This document shows positions 23,201 through 29,857 of a DNA stretch of 64,000 nucleotides, piece after piece. The DNA is taken from positions 12,096,285 through 12,160,284 of the forward strand of contig JAVMKO010000021.1 of assembly GCA_032164245.1 (NCBI GenBank), given 5' to 3'. Origin of the DNA: Sternotherus odoratus (Eukaryota; Chordata; Testudines; Kinosternidae). Numbering within the stretch: the stretch's first letter is position 1; every line of letters begins with the position of its first letter. Below the pieces are notes generated by a model. It was not told where the DNA came from, made no database searches, and saw nothing but the letters and a program-made list of their open reading frames with translations. The position numbers were made by a program, and so were the translations under genes.

Positions 23201-24342
23201 GCTCATCAGTTTCATCAAGCCACCATTTGACAAATATCATGGTAGACACAGTGAAATTAAAACACAATGGCAACCTGAGCGTACACTCACACAAGGAAAA
23301 ACGTTGTCTTATTATGTGGCAACTAACAAATGATAAGATCCTAGTGAGACATTACAAGGGTAACCAACTTTTTTGGCTTTCAACCCAGAGTCAAATGAAG
23401 AGATTCTGCACAGTATCATTTCTCTTCTCTTTTGGAAAAGATTCTTAACTCTGAGAAGACTCTCTGGAAACGGTCTCCAAGCAAGACAGACACAGATATG
23501 CATATGAGGTAAACGGAGAATAGAATTTTGTTTTCAGTTGAAAGAGAATTTTGTTAGTAGCCTGGGAGCTAGAGAGAGATTGCTACTGACTACCTTATTT
23601 ACAAGATTATCAGGTCAGCAGCACTGTCATCTTTGGTCAGGTCTACGCTAGAAAATTAGGTTGGCTTAACTGCCTTGGTGAGGGGAGTGAGAAATCCACC
23701 CCACTGAGCAGTGCTGTTAAACTGACATAAGTTCCCATGTAGACAGTGCTAGTCAATGGAAGAATTCTTCCTGTCAACCTAGCAACCACACTCTGGGGAG
23801 GTGGATTACCTATTGGAAAAGGGAGAATGCTTCCAGTCGGTATAGGTAGCATCTACACTGAAGTGCTGCAGTGGATCAGCTATGTTGCTGTAGCGTTTTA
23901 ACTGTAGACAAGCCCTTAGAATAGTATAGTGCTGTGGAAATGGTTAGTACAATCACCCATTTTACTACAAAATGTGTTGGTCAGCCTACCTTTCTAACAG
24001 CTTTGAGGCATACTTTGCTATGGAGACATGTGGTAACCCCCCTTCCTCACAGGTTCTTGCATCTGGATTGATTTTTGTTGTGGCTATTTCACTAGCTAGG
24101 ATGTCTGGCTGATCATTAACAGATTTCACACACCCCACCCTTCAAATATTTAAAATGAATCAATGAGGCTAAATCTAGACTGAGGCACCGAAGTAGCTCA
24201 GAGAGAGAACTGAATAGTCACCTGTAGATGAAGAGAGGGCACAGAGGCATGCACACATATAGAACAGGTGAAAACTTCCCAGGCAACGTCCTGATAAAAT
24301 CCAGAAGCTAATGCTGAACTTGGCTTCCAACCTCTTCTCCAT
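494..24342 (-). CDS. KIAA0319L: KIAA0319-like protein (AAVR), N-terminal half, 8 coding exons
   Basis: Type I membrane glycoprotein of the trans-Golgi and endosomal system. In mammals it is known as the cellular receptor for adeno-associated virus (AAVR), and it is a paralogue of KIAA0319. The coding exons, in transcription order, are 24342-24222, 12186-11483, 7119-6825, 5586-5485, 3726-3629, 2480-2393, 1485-1393 and 626-494. All have AG/GT boundaries and matching phases, giving residues 1-544: signal peptide (about 1-38), MANSC domain with eight cysteines (49-111), basic and Ser/Thr/Pro-rich linker (about 125-373), PKD1 (about 374-470) and most of PKD2 (from about 473). The human protein is about 1,049 residues, so PKD3-5, the Cys-rich region, the transmembrane helix and the tail lie off the left edge. 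The linker is poorly conserved with mammals; the PKD exons are nearly collinear. It lies head to head with NCDN, as in human. Confidence 0.95.
1393..1485 (-). CDS. KIAA0319L: KIAA0319L exon: PKD1-PKD2 junction
   Basis: 93 nt, acceptor 'tgttgttccag', donor 'gtgagt', phases 1 to 1. Residues 470-500 with split codons: PRVNQPPVAIVSPQSQEISL followed by PTTSTVIDGS. NQPP..IVSPQ opens PKD2, and DGSQ is completed across the junction with the next exon. Confidence 0.95.
2252..2284. repeat. (TC)n(AC)n microsatellite
   Basis: About seven TC units followed by about nine to ten AC units, in a KIAA0319L intron. Confidence 0.9.
2393..2480 (-). CDS. KIAA0319L: KIAA0319L exon: end of PKD1
   Basis: 88 nt, acceptor 'cctttgcag', donor 'gtaagt'. 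Residues 441-469: LTVGLYEFKVIVDGGKAHGE followed by GYVNVTVNP. This is the usual PKD C-terminal pattern (G-Y-F ... VTV) and corresponds to human LTPGLYEFKVIVEG. It ends with one extra base, which joins AG of the next exon. Confidence 0.94.
3629..3726 (-). CDS. KIAA0319L: KIAA0319L exon: PKD1 core
   Basis: 98 nt, acceptor 'cctttctttag', donor 'gtgaag'. It encodes residues 409-440, with TSYTYDWALITHPKDYSGEM and then EGKHSQTLKLSK. The YDW..I element and the GEMEGKHSQ run are nearly identical to mammalian PKD1. The exon enters in phase 1 and leaves in phase 0. Confidence 0.95.
5485..5586 (-). CDS. KIAA0319L: KIAA0319L exon: start of PKD1
   Basis: 102 nt, acceptor 'ctccctcacag', donor 'gtaaga', phases 1 to 1, encoding residues 374-408 including the split codons. 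The peptide MKELVVSAGNNVQVTLPKNE and the following VQLNAFVLPEPPAG align closely with the first strands of PKD1 of the mammalian protein. Confidence 0.94.
6228..6345. repeat. CR1-type LINE fragment
   Basis: Contains 'catattgaatcagaccaaag' then 'gtccatctatcccagtatcc', the well-known reptilian repeat segment that precedes 'tgtcttctgacagtggccaa'. Truncated on both sides. Confidence 0.7.
6825..7119 (-). CDS. KIAA0319L: KIAA0319L exon: Ser/Thr-rich linker before PKD1
   Basis: 295 nt, acceptor 'ctctttccag', donor 'gtgagt'. It encodes residues 276-373, rich in Thr, Pro and Ser with N-glycosylation sequons (NDT, NNS), and ends with TPTPVP just before the conserved (V)MKELVVSAG start of PKD1. The human counterpart is also Thr/Pro-rich and poorly conserved. 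A second AG lies 10 nt into the exon (after GCTCATGCAG); using it would shift the frame relative to exon 3. Confidence 0.88.
8310..8420. repeat. MIR-like SINE relic
   Basis: 'ggccttgtggttcagg', 'gggtaagtcacttatagctg' and 'tctcggtttcctaatc' fit the MIR core in order. Diverged. Confidence 0.45.
8580..10228 (+). mobile_element. degraded PIF/Harbinger DNA transposon
   Basis: Contains the remains of a HARBI1-like transposase followed by its 3' non-coding part. The right end, 'cagtgtagacaagacct' near 10228, resembles the ends of other DNA elements in this window. The element sits in a KIAA0319L intron on the opposite strand. Boundaries are approximate, and no intact inverted repeats could be fixed. 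Confidence 0.7.
8657..9243 (+). pseudogene. HARBI1-like transposase (DDE superfamily) pseudogene
   Basis: The reading frame passes through at least one frameshift: HIPILAPDHIATEYINWKGY at 8721-8780 in one frame, then FTDINTGWPGKVHDARIYQN, FFPDQKIIVGEVEMPIVILG and CRMTVEWAFGCLKTRWRCLY to CCMLHNICEG at 8842-9225 in another. These are the PIF/Harbinger DDE nuclease blocks. The N-terminal part is missing, and insertions and frameshifts make it non-functional. The domesticated HARBI1 gene is excluded because this copy is broken. Confidence 0.85.
11483..12186 (-). CDS. KIAA0319L: KIAA0319L exon 3: MANSC domain and basic linker
   Basis: 704 nt, acceptor 'ccttcccag', donor 'gtaagt', encoding residues 41-275. 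It carries the MANSC (motif at N-terminus with seven cysteines) domain: cysteines at 49, 80, 84, 85, 90, 100, 105 and 111, with the family signature SCQAACCQSPSCDAFWLLE. The rest is a hydrophilic linker with polybasic stretches: RLRR at 163-166 and a second cluster, NRHRRDLLKR, at 175-184. Ser/Thr/Pro/Asn-rich sequence follows, likely O-glycosylated. Linker length and sequence differ from human, while the domain is clearly conserved. The exon ends in phase 0. Confidence 0.93.
12297..12415. repeat. MIR SINE relic
   Basis: 'ggcaggactcctgggttcta', 'ccaagtcatggcatc' and 'tgtgcctcagtttccctttc' in MIR order. Confidence 0.7.
12591..13464. mobile_element. non-autonomous hAT element with perfect 8-bp target duplication
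   Basis: Ends are CAGGGGTCTGCAACC (12591) and GGTTGCAGACCCCTG (13450-13464), perfect inverted repeats over 15 bp. Both sides are flanked by CTCTATAC (12583-12590 and 13465-13472), the 8-bp duplication expected for hAT. There is no transposase frame. An internal block starting 'caggggtgtccaaactttt' near 12767 resembles another hAT end. Confidence 0.92.
12838..13110. repeat. pyrimidine-rich minisatellite inside the hAT element
   Basis: Seven or eight imperfect copies of a unit reading CTCCGGCCGTGCTCTCGCTC then TTCTTCCCTCCC, of varying length (about 33-45 bp). One strand is almost pure C/T apart from the GGCCGTG and TCTCGCTC cores. Open frames on both strands here are products of this composition. 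Confidence 0.85.
15351..15636. mobile_element. second non-autonomous hAT element
   Basis: Starts CAGGGGTCGGCAACCT and ends TGCCTACCCCTG. The flanks share CACTAAC (15344-15350 and 15637-15643), consistent with a target duplication slightly blurred at the junction. It is about 286 bp with no coding capacity. Confidence 0.85.
17187..17516. mobile_element. Tigger-like (Tc1/mariner) MITE
   Basis: Inverted ends CAGTAAAACCTCCATTTAAC and, reversed from the right end, CAGTAAACCCTCGATTTAAC differ at two positions over 20 bases. TA dinucleotides flank both ends (17185-17186 and 17517-17518). The interior is GC-rich, about 330 bp in all, with no transposase. Confidence 0.85.
19975..20060. repeat. CR1-like fragment
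   Basis: 'agaatcatagaagtgatcga' and 'tagatcctgtctagtccagc' resemble the CR1 segment that usually reads agaatcatagaa...gtctagtccag. Short and diverged. Confidence 0.4.
20580..20796. mobile_element. Tigger-like fragment, right end
   Basis: Right end 'ataatcgagagtctactg' followed by TA, preceded by tandem 'tcctggttaatcca' motifs and a GC-rich body. It resembles the right end of the element at 17.2 kb. The left end is eroded. Confidence 0.55.
22711..22958. mobile_element. MITE with long imperfect inverted repeats
   Basis: Left end 'gcttgtctatatggaa' (22715-22730) pairs with right end 'ttccatatggacacaccc' (22941-22958). There is internal symmetry and no coding capacity. Superfamily not determined. 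Confidence 0.6.
23634..23919. mobile_element. MITE-like element with tgtagacaagccc end
   Basis: Left 'caggtctacgctagaaaa' pairs imperfectly with right 'ttttaactgtagacaagccc'. The 'gtagaca' ends match those of the Harbinger remnant at 10.2 kb, so it may be a Harbinger-derived MITE (inference). Confidence 0.6.
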
Positions 24343-24367
24343 GGCCTTCGTGAGTAGAATCAGAGCT
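24222..24367 (-). CDS. KIAA0319L: KIAA0319L exon 2: start codon and signal peptide
   Basis: The acceptor 'atatttatag' ends at 24368 and is followed by 25 nt of 5'UTR and ATG at 24342-24340. The N-terminus MEKRLEAKF matches the mammalian MEKRLG start. A hydrophobic stretch at residues 21-38 (LGSFHLFYMCACLCALSS) acts as signal peptide. The donor 'gtgact' follows 24222, leaving one G that joins AT of the next exon to make Asp41 in an S-T-D context shared with human. The ATG lies in a good context (gcc ATG G). Confidence 0.93.
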
Positions 24368-26879
24368 CTATAAATATACAAGAAAGAGAAATCATGCACC
24401 AAACAATTTTTTGGGTGGTTCTTCATGAAGCTGACAAAGTGAAAGGACTCAAGAAGTTGGGGGGAGGGGGAGGAAAGAGTATCTCATGACTCAGACCACC
24501 TGCAGAGAAGTAGAGATCTGAAATGAAACCAACAATGGCAGAAAATCTCTTTACCACTTCCTATGTTTGTACTGCAGTAAGTCAGGAAATTTGGTTTTCC
24601 GTCACAATCCCTTTAGATACCAACACTTACATCTTTGAAGCATGAAAAACAAAATCCCCAGCAGCATCATTATAATCCATTTGATTCTGTGTGCGCATTC
24701 TGGAAACTTCCCTTTCAAATCTGCAATATGCAGCTGACACCCAGCCAGCGCTGCTTGGATAAGACAAACACCAATAAACGCAGCACATCTGCTAGGCAGG
24801 CAGCACAAAATGTCATCACTTGGCTATTTGTGCTGGCTGCTACCAGCCAGAAACAAAGACAGACAAAAGTTCAGCAGCATTGATAAAACAGCCTATTAAA
24901 AGCCAATTTTGCTTCTAAGGACCTGAATGATGGCACTAATAGTAAAGCCAGAAGTTCAATCTTTTTGAATTTCCAGGTCTCACCTGTGCCAAAAATGAGG
25001 GTGGCATCAAAAACAAAAAACAAGTTATAACTGGAGTTTGACCAGTTTTCCTTCTGATCCCTGCCTAGCCTCAGTCTCAGACTGAGAATAAGAGTCCAAA
25101 TGTACCATTAACTAGCTCTGAAGAGATCTGTCATTCGAGTCCTTTCATAACATCATATGTTACCGAAGTCCAATCAGTGCAAGGAGCTATCAGATGTATT
25201 GCCGAGAAAGGTGAATGACATGAAAAGTTAATGATCTAAAATATAATATTAAATATCTACCTTCCAAGGCAGAATGTGGGCATTGTGATGCTTATGTAGT
25301 TTATGTCTGTAAACCACCTCAAGTTCTTCAGATGAGATTCAGCAGTATTATCATAGAGTTGAGTATCAGTTTATTCTTTAAGGAAATTTCCATAGAATTA
25401 GGAAGAGAATTTTGGCTGATAGCGGCAGACAAGAATATGGACAGTAGATAAACTATGTTAGCAGCAACAAGAATTATGACAACAAGAAAATTTCACAAGG
25501 TAACTAATGGTAAAAGGGAGTTGGAGGTGAGGGATTTAACCAATAGGAAGCTAAGAAAGTTTGCAACACTTCTGTCCTGTGTATTACAAGCACACCCAAA
25601 AACAAAAATTCTATTTCTGCTACTGCAGTTTTCTGCGTGGCTCATGGGACAATGTTTACTTGAAACATCTTTAGATCGATGAAGATGTATCATAATCCGA
25701 TCTGCCAGCTACGCAGAAGTCTGTTCGTGTACACAGCAATAAACTGTGTTTGATCAGCCTCTTAACAGCTGTGAAATGAGACATTAAGTTTGAGTCATCA
25801 GGACTTGTTTTTTTAAAACTTACAACTCAGGCAAACCAGTAAACCTACAGATGACTTTTTAAAATATATATATTTTGCTTGTAATCTTATACATTAACTT
25901 GCATATATATTTAAAATGTTATATTTCAGGGAGAGTTTGCAACTGCAACTTATCCTTAACAGATAAAAGAGGAGCATAAAATAAAACACACCCGTTCACA
26001 AAACATTACAACGTGAGCTTTGTCTGGTCAGTCGCAGTGGTAGACACAGACACTGAGTTTAATAATGAAAATACCTCCACTGTCTACTTTCATCTGACAA
26101 AGTCTCTTGATTTATTTTTGTCATCTACTATGCAATCGTATACAGTTTAGGAACAGTACATCCTAAAGTTGCTGTACGAAATAAAGTAACGTCCACATTG
26201 AATAAAATACAACACCTCCAAATAAGCCTGAAATTATCTCGTTTGCAGTGCTTTCTCACGTACCCCACCTCAAACTGAGAAGAGAAACAAAATAAATGTT
26301 TAATTTCCCCTCTGGCCTGCATGCAGCTCCAGATAGCACACCTTATCCTTAAGGATCCCAAAACCAGTTTGGCTTTATACAGGATAATTTCCTGGAAAAA
26401 AAGGGGGAGTCAAATGAGTTATAGGGAGCTGATCAGTTGGCAGTGACACTATTGGTTTTTCCTGGAAAGAGTTAATCTCAGGGACATCCCTTTAACCGTT
26501 TTATTTTGAAGAATAGCGACTTGTTTTTCAAAGGTAACAAAGTCCTGTGGCACCTTAAAGACATCCAACGAAGTGGGTATTAGCCCACGCAAGCTTATGC
26601 TTCAATACTTTAGTTAGTCTTTAAGGTGCCACAGGACTCTTGGTTACCTCTGCTATTCCAGACTAACACGGCTACCTCTCGGATTCTTGTTTTTCAAAGT
26701 CAGCGTTAAAACTTTGGCTCCAACACAATCAGCCCAGACCTCGGATTACAATAAGCGCCCAAGCCGCTCCGAGGCTGCTAACGGGCTACAGCTTCACCTT
26801 GGCTTTGCTCTGCATCAGCTACACATTCCTCCCCCCTCACACAGACGCCCAAGAAATGCATAGGGGAAACTGAGGCACG
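24368..26879. other. KIAA0319L: KIAA0319L first intron
   Basis: AT-rich sequence without recognised genes. It holds one hairpin-type interspersed repeat at 26530-26690. Confidence 0.6.
26530..26690. repeat. turtle-type hairpin interspersed repeat, copy 1
   Basis: A perfect 20-base inverted repeat, 'gtcctgtggcaccttaaaga' against 'tctttaaggtgccacaggac', flanks a short loop, followed by 'ttccagactaacacggctac'. The same architecture recurs at 38.67 and 41.59 kb. Confidence 0.75.
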
Positions 26880-27506
26880 CACAGTACTCCCGCTTCGTCA
26901 CAGCTTCCTCCCCCGCTCAAGCGCCCATTGGAACGGCCCCCAGGTCAACCCCGACCGCCCAGGGCGCAGCGCTGCCGAGGGAGCCCAGCTGCCTGCGGAA
27001 CTCGCGGCCACTGGCTCTGCGCAGCGCCGAGCACGCGGACCGAGCGGGTACCTACCACGGGCACAGGACCGGGGAGCTCCGGGGCTGCGCTCTCGCTGGG
27101 GACCGGGACCGGGACCGGGGGGGACCCCGAGAGCGCCCCCGACCCCTCACCTGCGCCGCTCCCCGCAGGGCAGGGGGGGCCCAGGCCTCTCGCCGGGGGC
27201 CCGCGCAGCCTCCTCCCCCGCGTCCATTGGGGGGGCGCGGCCGGGGCTGATCCCCGAGGAGCCGGCTCTGAGCGTGTGGGGCTCGGAGGCTCCTTCCCTC
27301 AGCAGCAGGCGGGGGGGCGGACACTCGTTCACCTCTGACCCGGAAGCACAACCCTCCCACACGCCCCCGGAAGCGGAAACAGACGCGGCCGCGCCGGAGA
27401 GCGGGGGTTTCTGAGTATCTAGCGGGGCCCGGCCGCGGGATCCGCCCGGGTAGGGAAGGGCCTCGCGGGATCATCCCGCCGTTGGAGAGCGGCGGGGGAG
27501 TCTTAC

Positions 27507-27560
27507 CACCGGACTGTGCCCATATCCGGGATGGCGGCGGCCGCATCGCCCACCGGCTAA
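27507..27560 (-). other. KIAA0319L: candidate non-coding first exon of KIAA0319L (donor side)
   Basis: On the minus strand 'cagtccggtg|gtaagac' at 27507/27506 is a strong donor within the CpG island. An ATGGCGGCGG (YY1-like) element at 27531-27540 lies just upstream of it, which is typical of housekeeping transcription starts. The 5' edge is a guess. A second possible donor lies at 27151/27150 ('gcgcag|gtgagg'). Confidence 0.4.
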
Positions 27561-27652
27561 CAATCCAGCACGCGATTGGCTGGAGCGGGAGTGTGGGGCT
27601 CGCTGACTGGCTGGAGGGAGAGGCTGAAGGTGTGAGGTGAGGGCCGGGGGGA

Positions 27653-27659
27653 ATGGCGG
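27653..27659 (+). CDS. NCDN: alternative NCDN start exon (ATG GCG G | gtgagg), speculative
   Basis: An ATG followed by GCG G and a donor 'gtgagg' lies at the edge of the CpG island. Spliced to the acceptor ending at 29717 it stays in frame and adds seven residues (MAGGLGI). This is phase-compatible, but nothing shows the junction is used; the first exon may equally be non-coding. Confidence 0.2.
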
Positions 27660-27680
27660 GTGAGGTGAGGGCAGCGTGTT

Positions 27681-29690
27681 CAGCCTCTCCCCTAGCTGTG
27701 AATAAGGGGGAGTCGGGGGAGCCTCTGACTCAGCCCCCTGAGACCAGATCCCTTGGGGGGGGGGACTGGCCAGGGTTCCATGGGGGACAATGGCTGGGGG
27801 AGGGCTGGCCTAGGGCCTGTGAGGGGGGCACGTCGGGGTGGGCAGGCAGAATCCCCCCCCCCCCAGGGACGAGCCCATCTCAATAGACAGTCCAGCTTGG
27901 TCACTGTTTCCACCCACCCCTGAAGGGTTTTTTTTTTGGGGGGGGGGGGGGGCTTGTGCCTCGCTCTTAACTGGGGCTGAGTCCCAGAAACCCACTAACA
28001 GGGCCACATGGTGATGCATAAAGCCCTGGTTCATGCTGCCCAGACGTGCAGGGAGCATCAGATCCAGGGGCTGCAGGGCGTGGCGTTGGTGTGTTATTAG
28101 ACCCGGACTTCCCTTCTCAGTCTGCCAGATGTGGCTAAGGACTCCGTGCTGCTGGCGGGGCACCAAGCGGAGGCCCTGGCTGCAGCTTGTGTTGATTAAG
28201 ATCCTTAGAGCTGCTCTGATTTCAGCACAGGCCTCTCACACTGTCACCCCCTTGGTTTGGATTCTCCTACTCCTGTGACCCAGTTCTATAACACTGCTGT
28301 GCACTGTGAAACGCTGGCTGCCTGCCATCCCCGAGGTGGCAGCATTTCTGTGGTGGATGAAGTGACCCTTGTCTATATAATAGTTTATCAAGTGATGCAC
28401 ATTGTTCCAGAAAGAAAGGTGCTCTGGAAATGTACTGTTAAAACTAGCACTCTCTTATCCATCCACACGCTTCAATTTAGTCAGGCTTCCTGTAATAGGT
28501 AGTTTCAGGACTATTTCATTTAGTCTAATAGGCAGGTTTATGGCTCAGGAGGCACATCTGTAATATTAACATGAATGTGTATTTGCATATGTGCTGTATT
28601 TACATATTTTGGCATCATAATATCAAATGACTCTTTAAAAACCTTTCTGCCAAGTGACTAGGATACAATCACAAATTTCACCCCCTAAATATTGTGGCTG
28701 TTTTGATGTGAAATGCCCAGAAGAATCCAACTCTGCCTTTGTGAAAAAACAAAGTTTGTTGTTGAATAGCAGAAGCGCGCATACAAAGTGTCCACACTCT
28801 TGTTTTCTATTTGGCTAGTGCTTCTGTAATTTTAAAATAGCCTCAACACTTTAAACCAACTTTGGTTTAAAAGCTTTTTTCATGTGTGGGTTTGGACACA
28901 CTGTACCGTGTTTGAGAGTGGAACAAATGTTTATAGCCGAGTAATAAACTTCTCAAACTGTGGTTTGTAATGAAAATGCGGCTGACAGATTCTTGAGCCC
29001 CACCACATGAATATGTAGCTATAATTAAGGAAGCTTTCTGCTATGTAATTATCCAAACACACAAAAGCTGCCAGCCGCCTGAGTGGAATACACATTTGAG
29101 AAAGGCACTACCCTACAATTTAAGCTAGAAATAAATTTGGCTCTAAATGAGCAAAAGTTGGCATCCCTTAGTTGGAAAGGTTTTAATTATTTCTTTTTTC
29201 TTTATTTAAATAAGAATAGACCATGTAATCCAAATCAGTCCATTGATCTGGCAGTGATCAATATTTGATAAGTCAAATAAATGCACAAAGCAACAACCAT
29301 AACACTTGGCCAATTTTACCATGCTGCAAATTCCTTCCTGATTCCTACGTTCATCTGCTTATGTCCTGAAACCTGATGTTTGAAAACCCTTATAGTAGCT
29401 TACATGACTACAGATTTTATTATAGGCCATAAAATAGTCCAGCTCCTTTTAAAATGTAGCCACTGTATTTGCGATCCCGACTGTGCAGTGGGAAATTCTA
29501 CAGACTGAGCACATGGGCAGGAACATTTTTCTTCTTTTTAGATCTTACTGTGATTAATTTAATCCTTGTTCTCTGATTGTGGGGCTCTGATTAATTATCA
29601 GTGATCTTAAACATCTCTGTCACATTCTCCTCTGACTCTTCTCAGTTAGAGCATCTCTCCATCATACCTGATTTCTCCACCCCATCCTAG
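27681..29690. other. NCDN: NCDN first intron
   Basis: GC-rich near the island, with T10-G15-type homopolymer runs near 27.94 kb, then AT-rich. No coding exon was recognised. In particular no ATG-start Cys-Cys exon was found here. Confidence 0.5.
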
Positions 29691-29731
29691 TGGCTTGCTG
29701 CCTTTCTGTGTTCACAGGTGGACTTGGCATC
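29691..29731 (+). CDS. NCDN: possible N-terminal extension of NCDN with Cys-Cys pair
   Basis: Reading upstream from the ATG in frame gives (V/M)ACCLSVFTGGLGI with no stop. Human isoform 1 starts MSCC...GQLGKASIM, and its two cysteines are palmitoylated. Here the first codon is GTG (29690-29692) and a good acceptor ends exactly at 29690, so an ATG could form only if the preceding exon ends in A. I infer a longer isoform but cannot locate its start. Confidence 0.45.
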
Positions 29732-29857
29732 ATGACTTCCCCTTCAGGAGCTGCTCCCGTGGCCAGTGAAAGCACGAGGAATGCAACGCTGGAGAGGTGT
29801 CTGAGTGTGCTCAGAGATGCCAAAAATGACAGTGAGCAGTTTGCAGCCCTGCTCTTG
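29732..29857 (+). CDS. NCDN: NCDN first confidently coding exon
   Basis: 42 codons from ATG (atc ATG A) to donor 'gtaaga', phase 0. The residues after a variable Ser/Ala-rich start read [20 protein letters not shown], equal to the mammalian [20 protein letters not shown]. An acceptor 'tgttcacag' ends at 29717, 14 nt before the ATG, and a second, better acceptor 'ccccatcctag' ends at 29690. Confidence 0.93.

Larger units (their letters stand above)
12187..24221. other. KIAA0319L: KIAA0319L 12-kb intron between the signal-peptide and MANSC exons
   Basis: Mostly anonymous AT-rich sequence with several DNA-transposon insertions, listed separately: hAT at 12.6-13.5 and 15.35 kb, Tigger-type at 17.2 and 20.6 kb, and MITEs at 22.7 and 23.6 kb. 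Nothing gene-like was seen in the rest. Confidence 0.7.
26880..27680. promoter_or_regulatory. bidirectional CpG-island promoter of KIAA0319L and NCDN
   Basis: A GC-rich, CpG-dense block between two divergent genes whose first exons must start here. It has no TATA box that I can see. It holds an inverted CCAAT box (GATTGGC, 27574-27580), a YY1-like ATGGCGGCGG (27531-27540) and several GGGCGG/CCGCCC-type Sp1 sites. Minus-strand donors (27507, 27151) and plus-strand donors (for example after 27659) are present within or at its edge. The function is inferred from position and composition. Confidence 0.75.
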
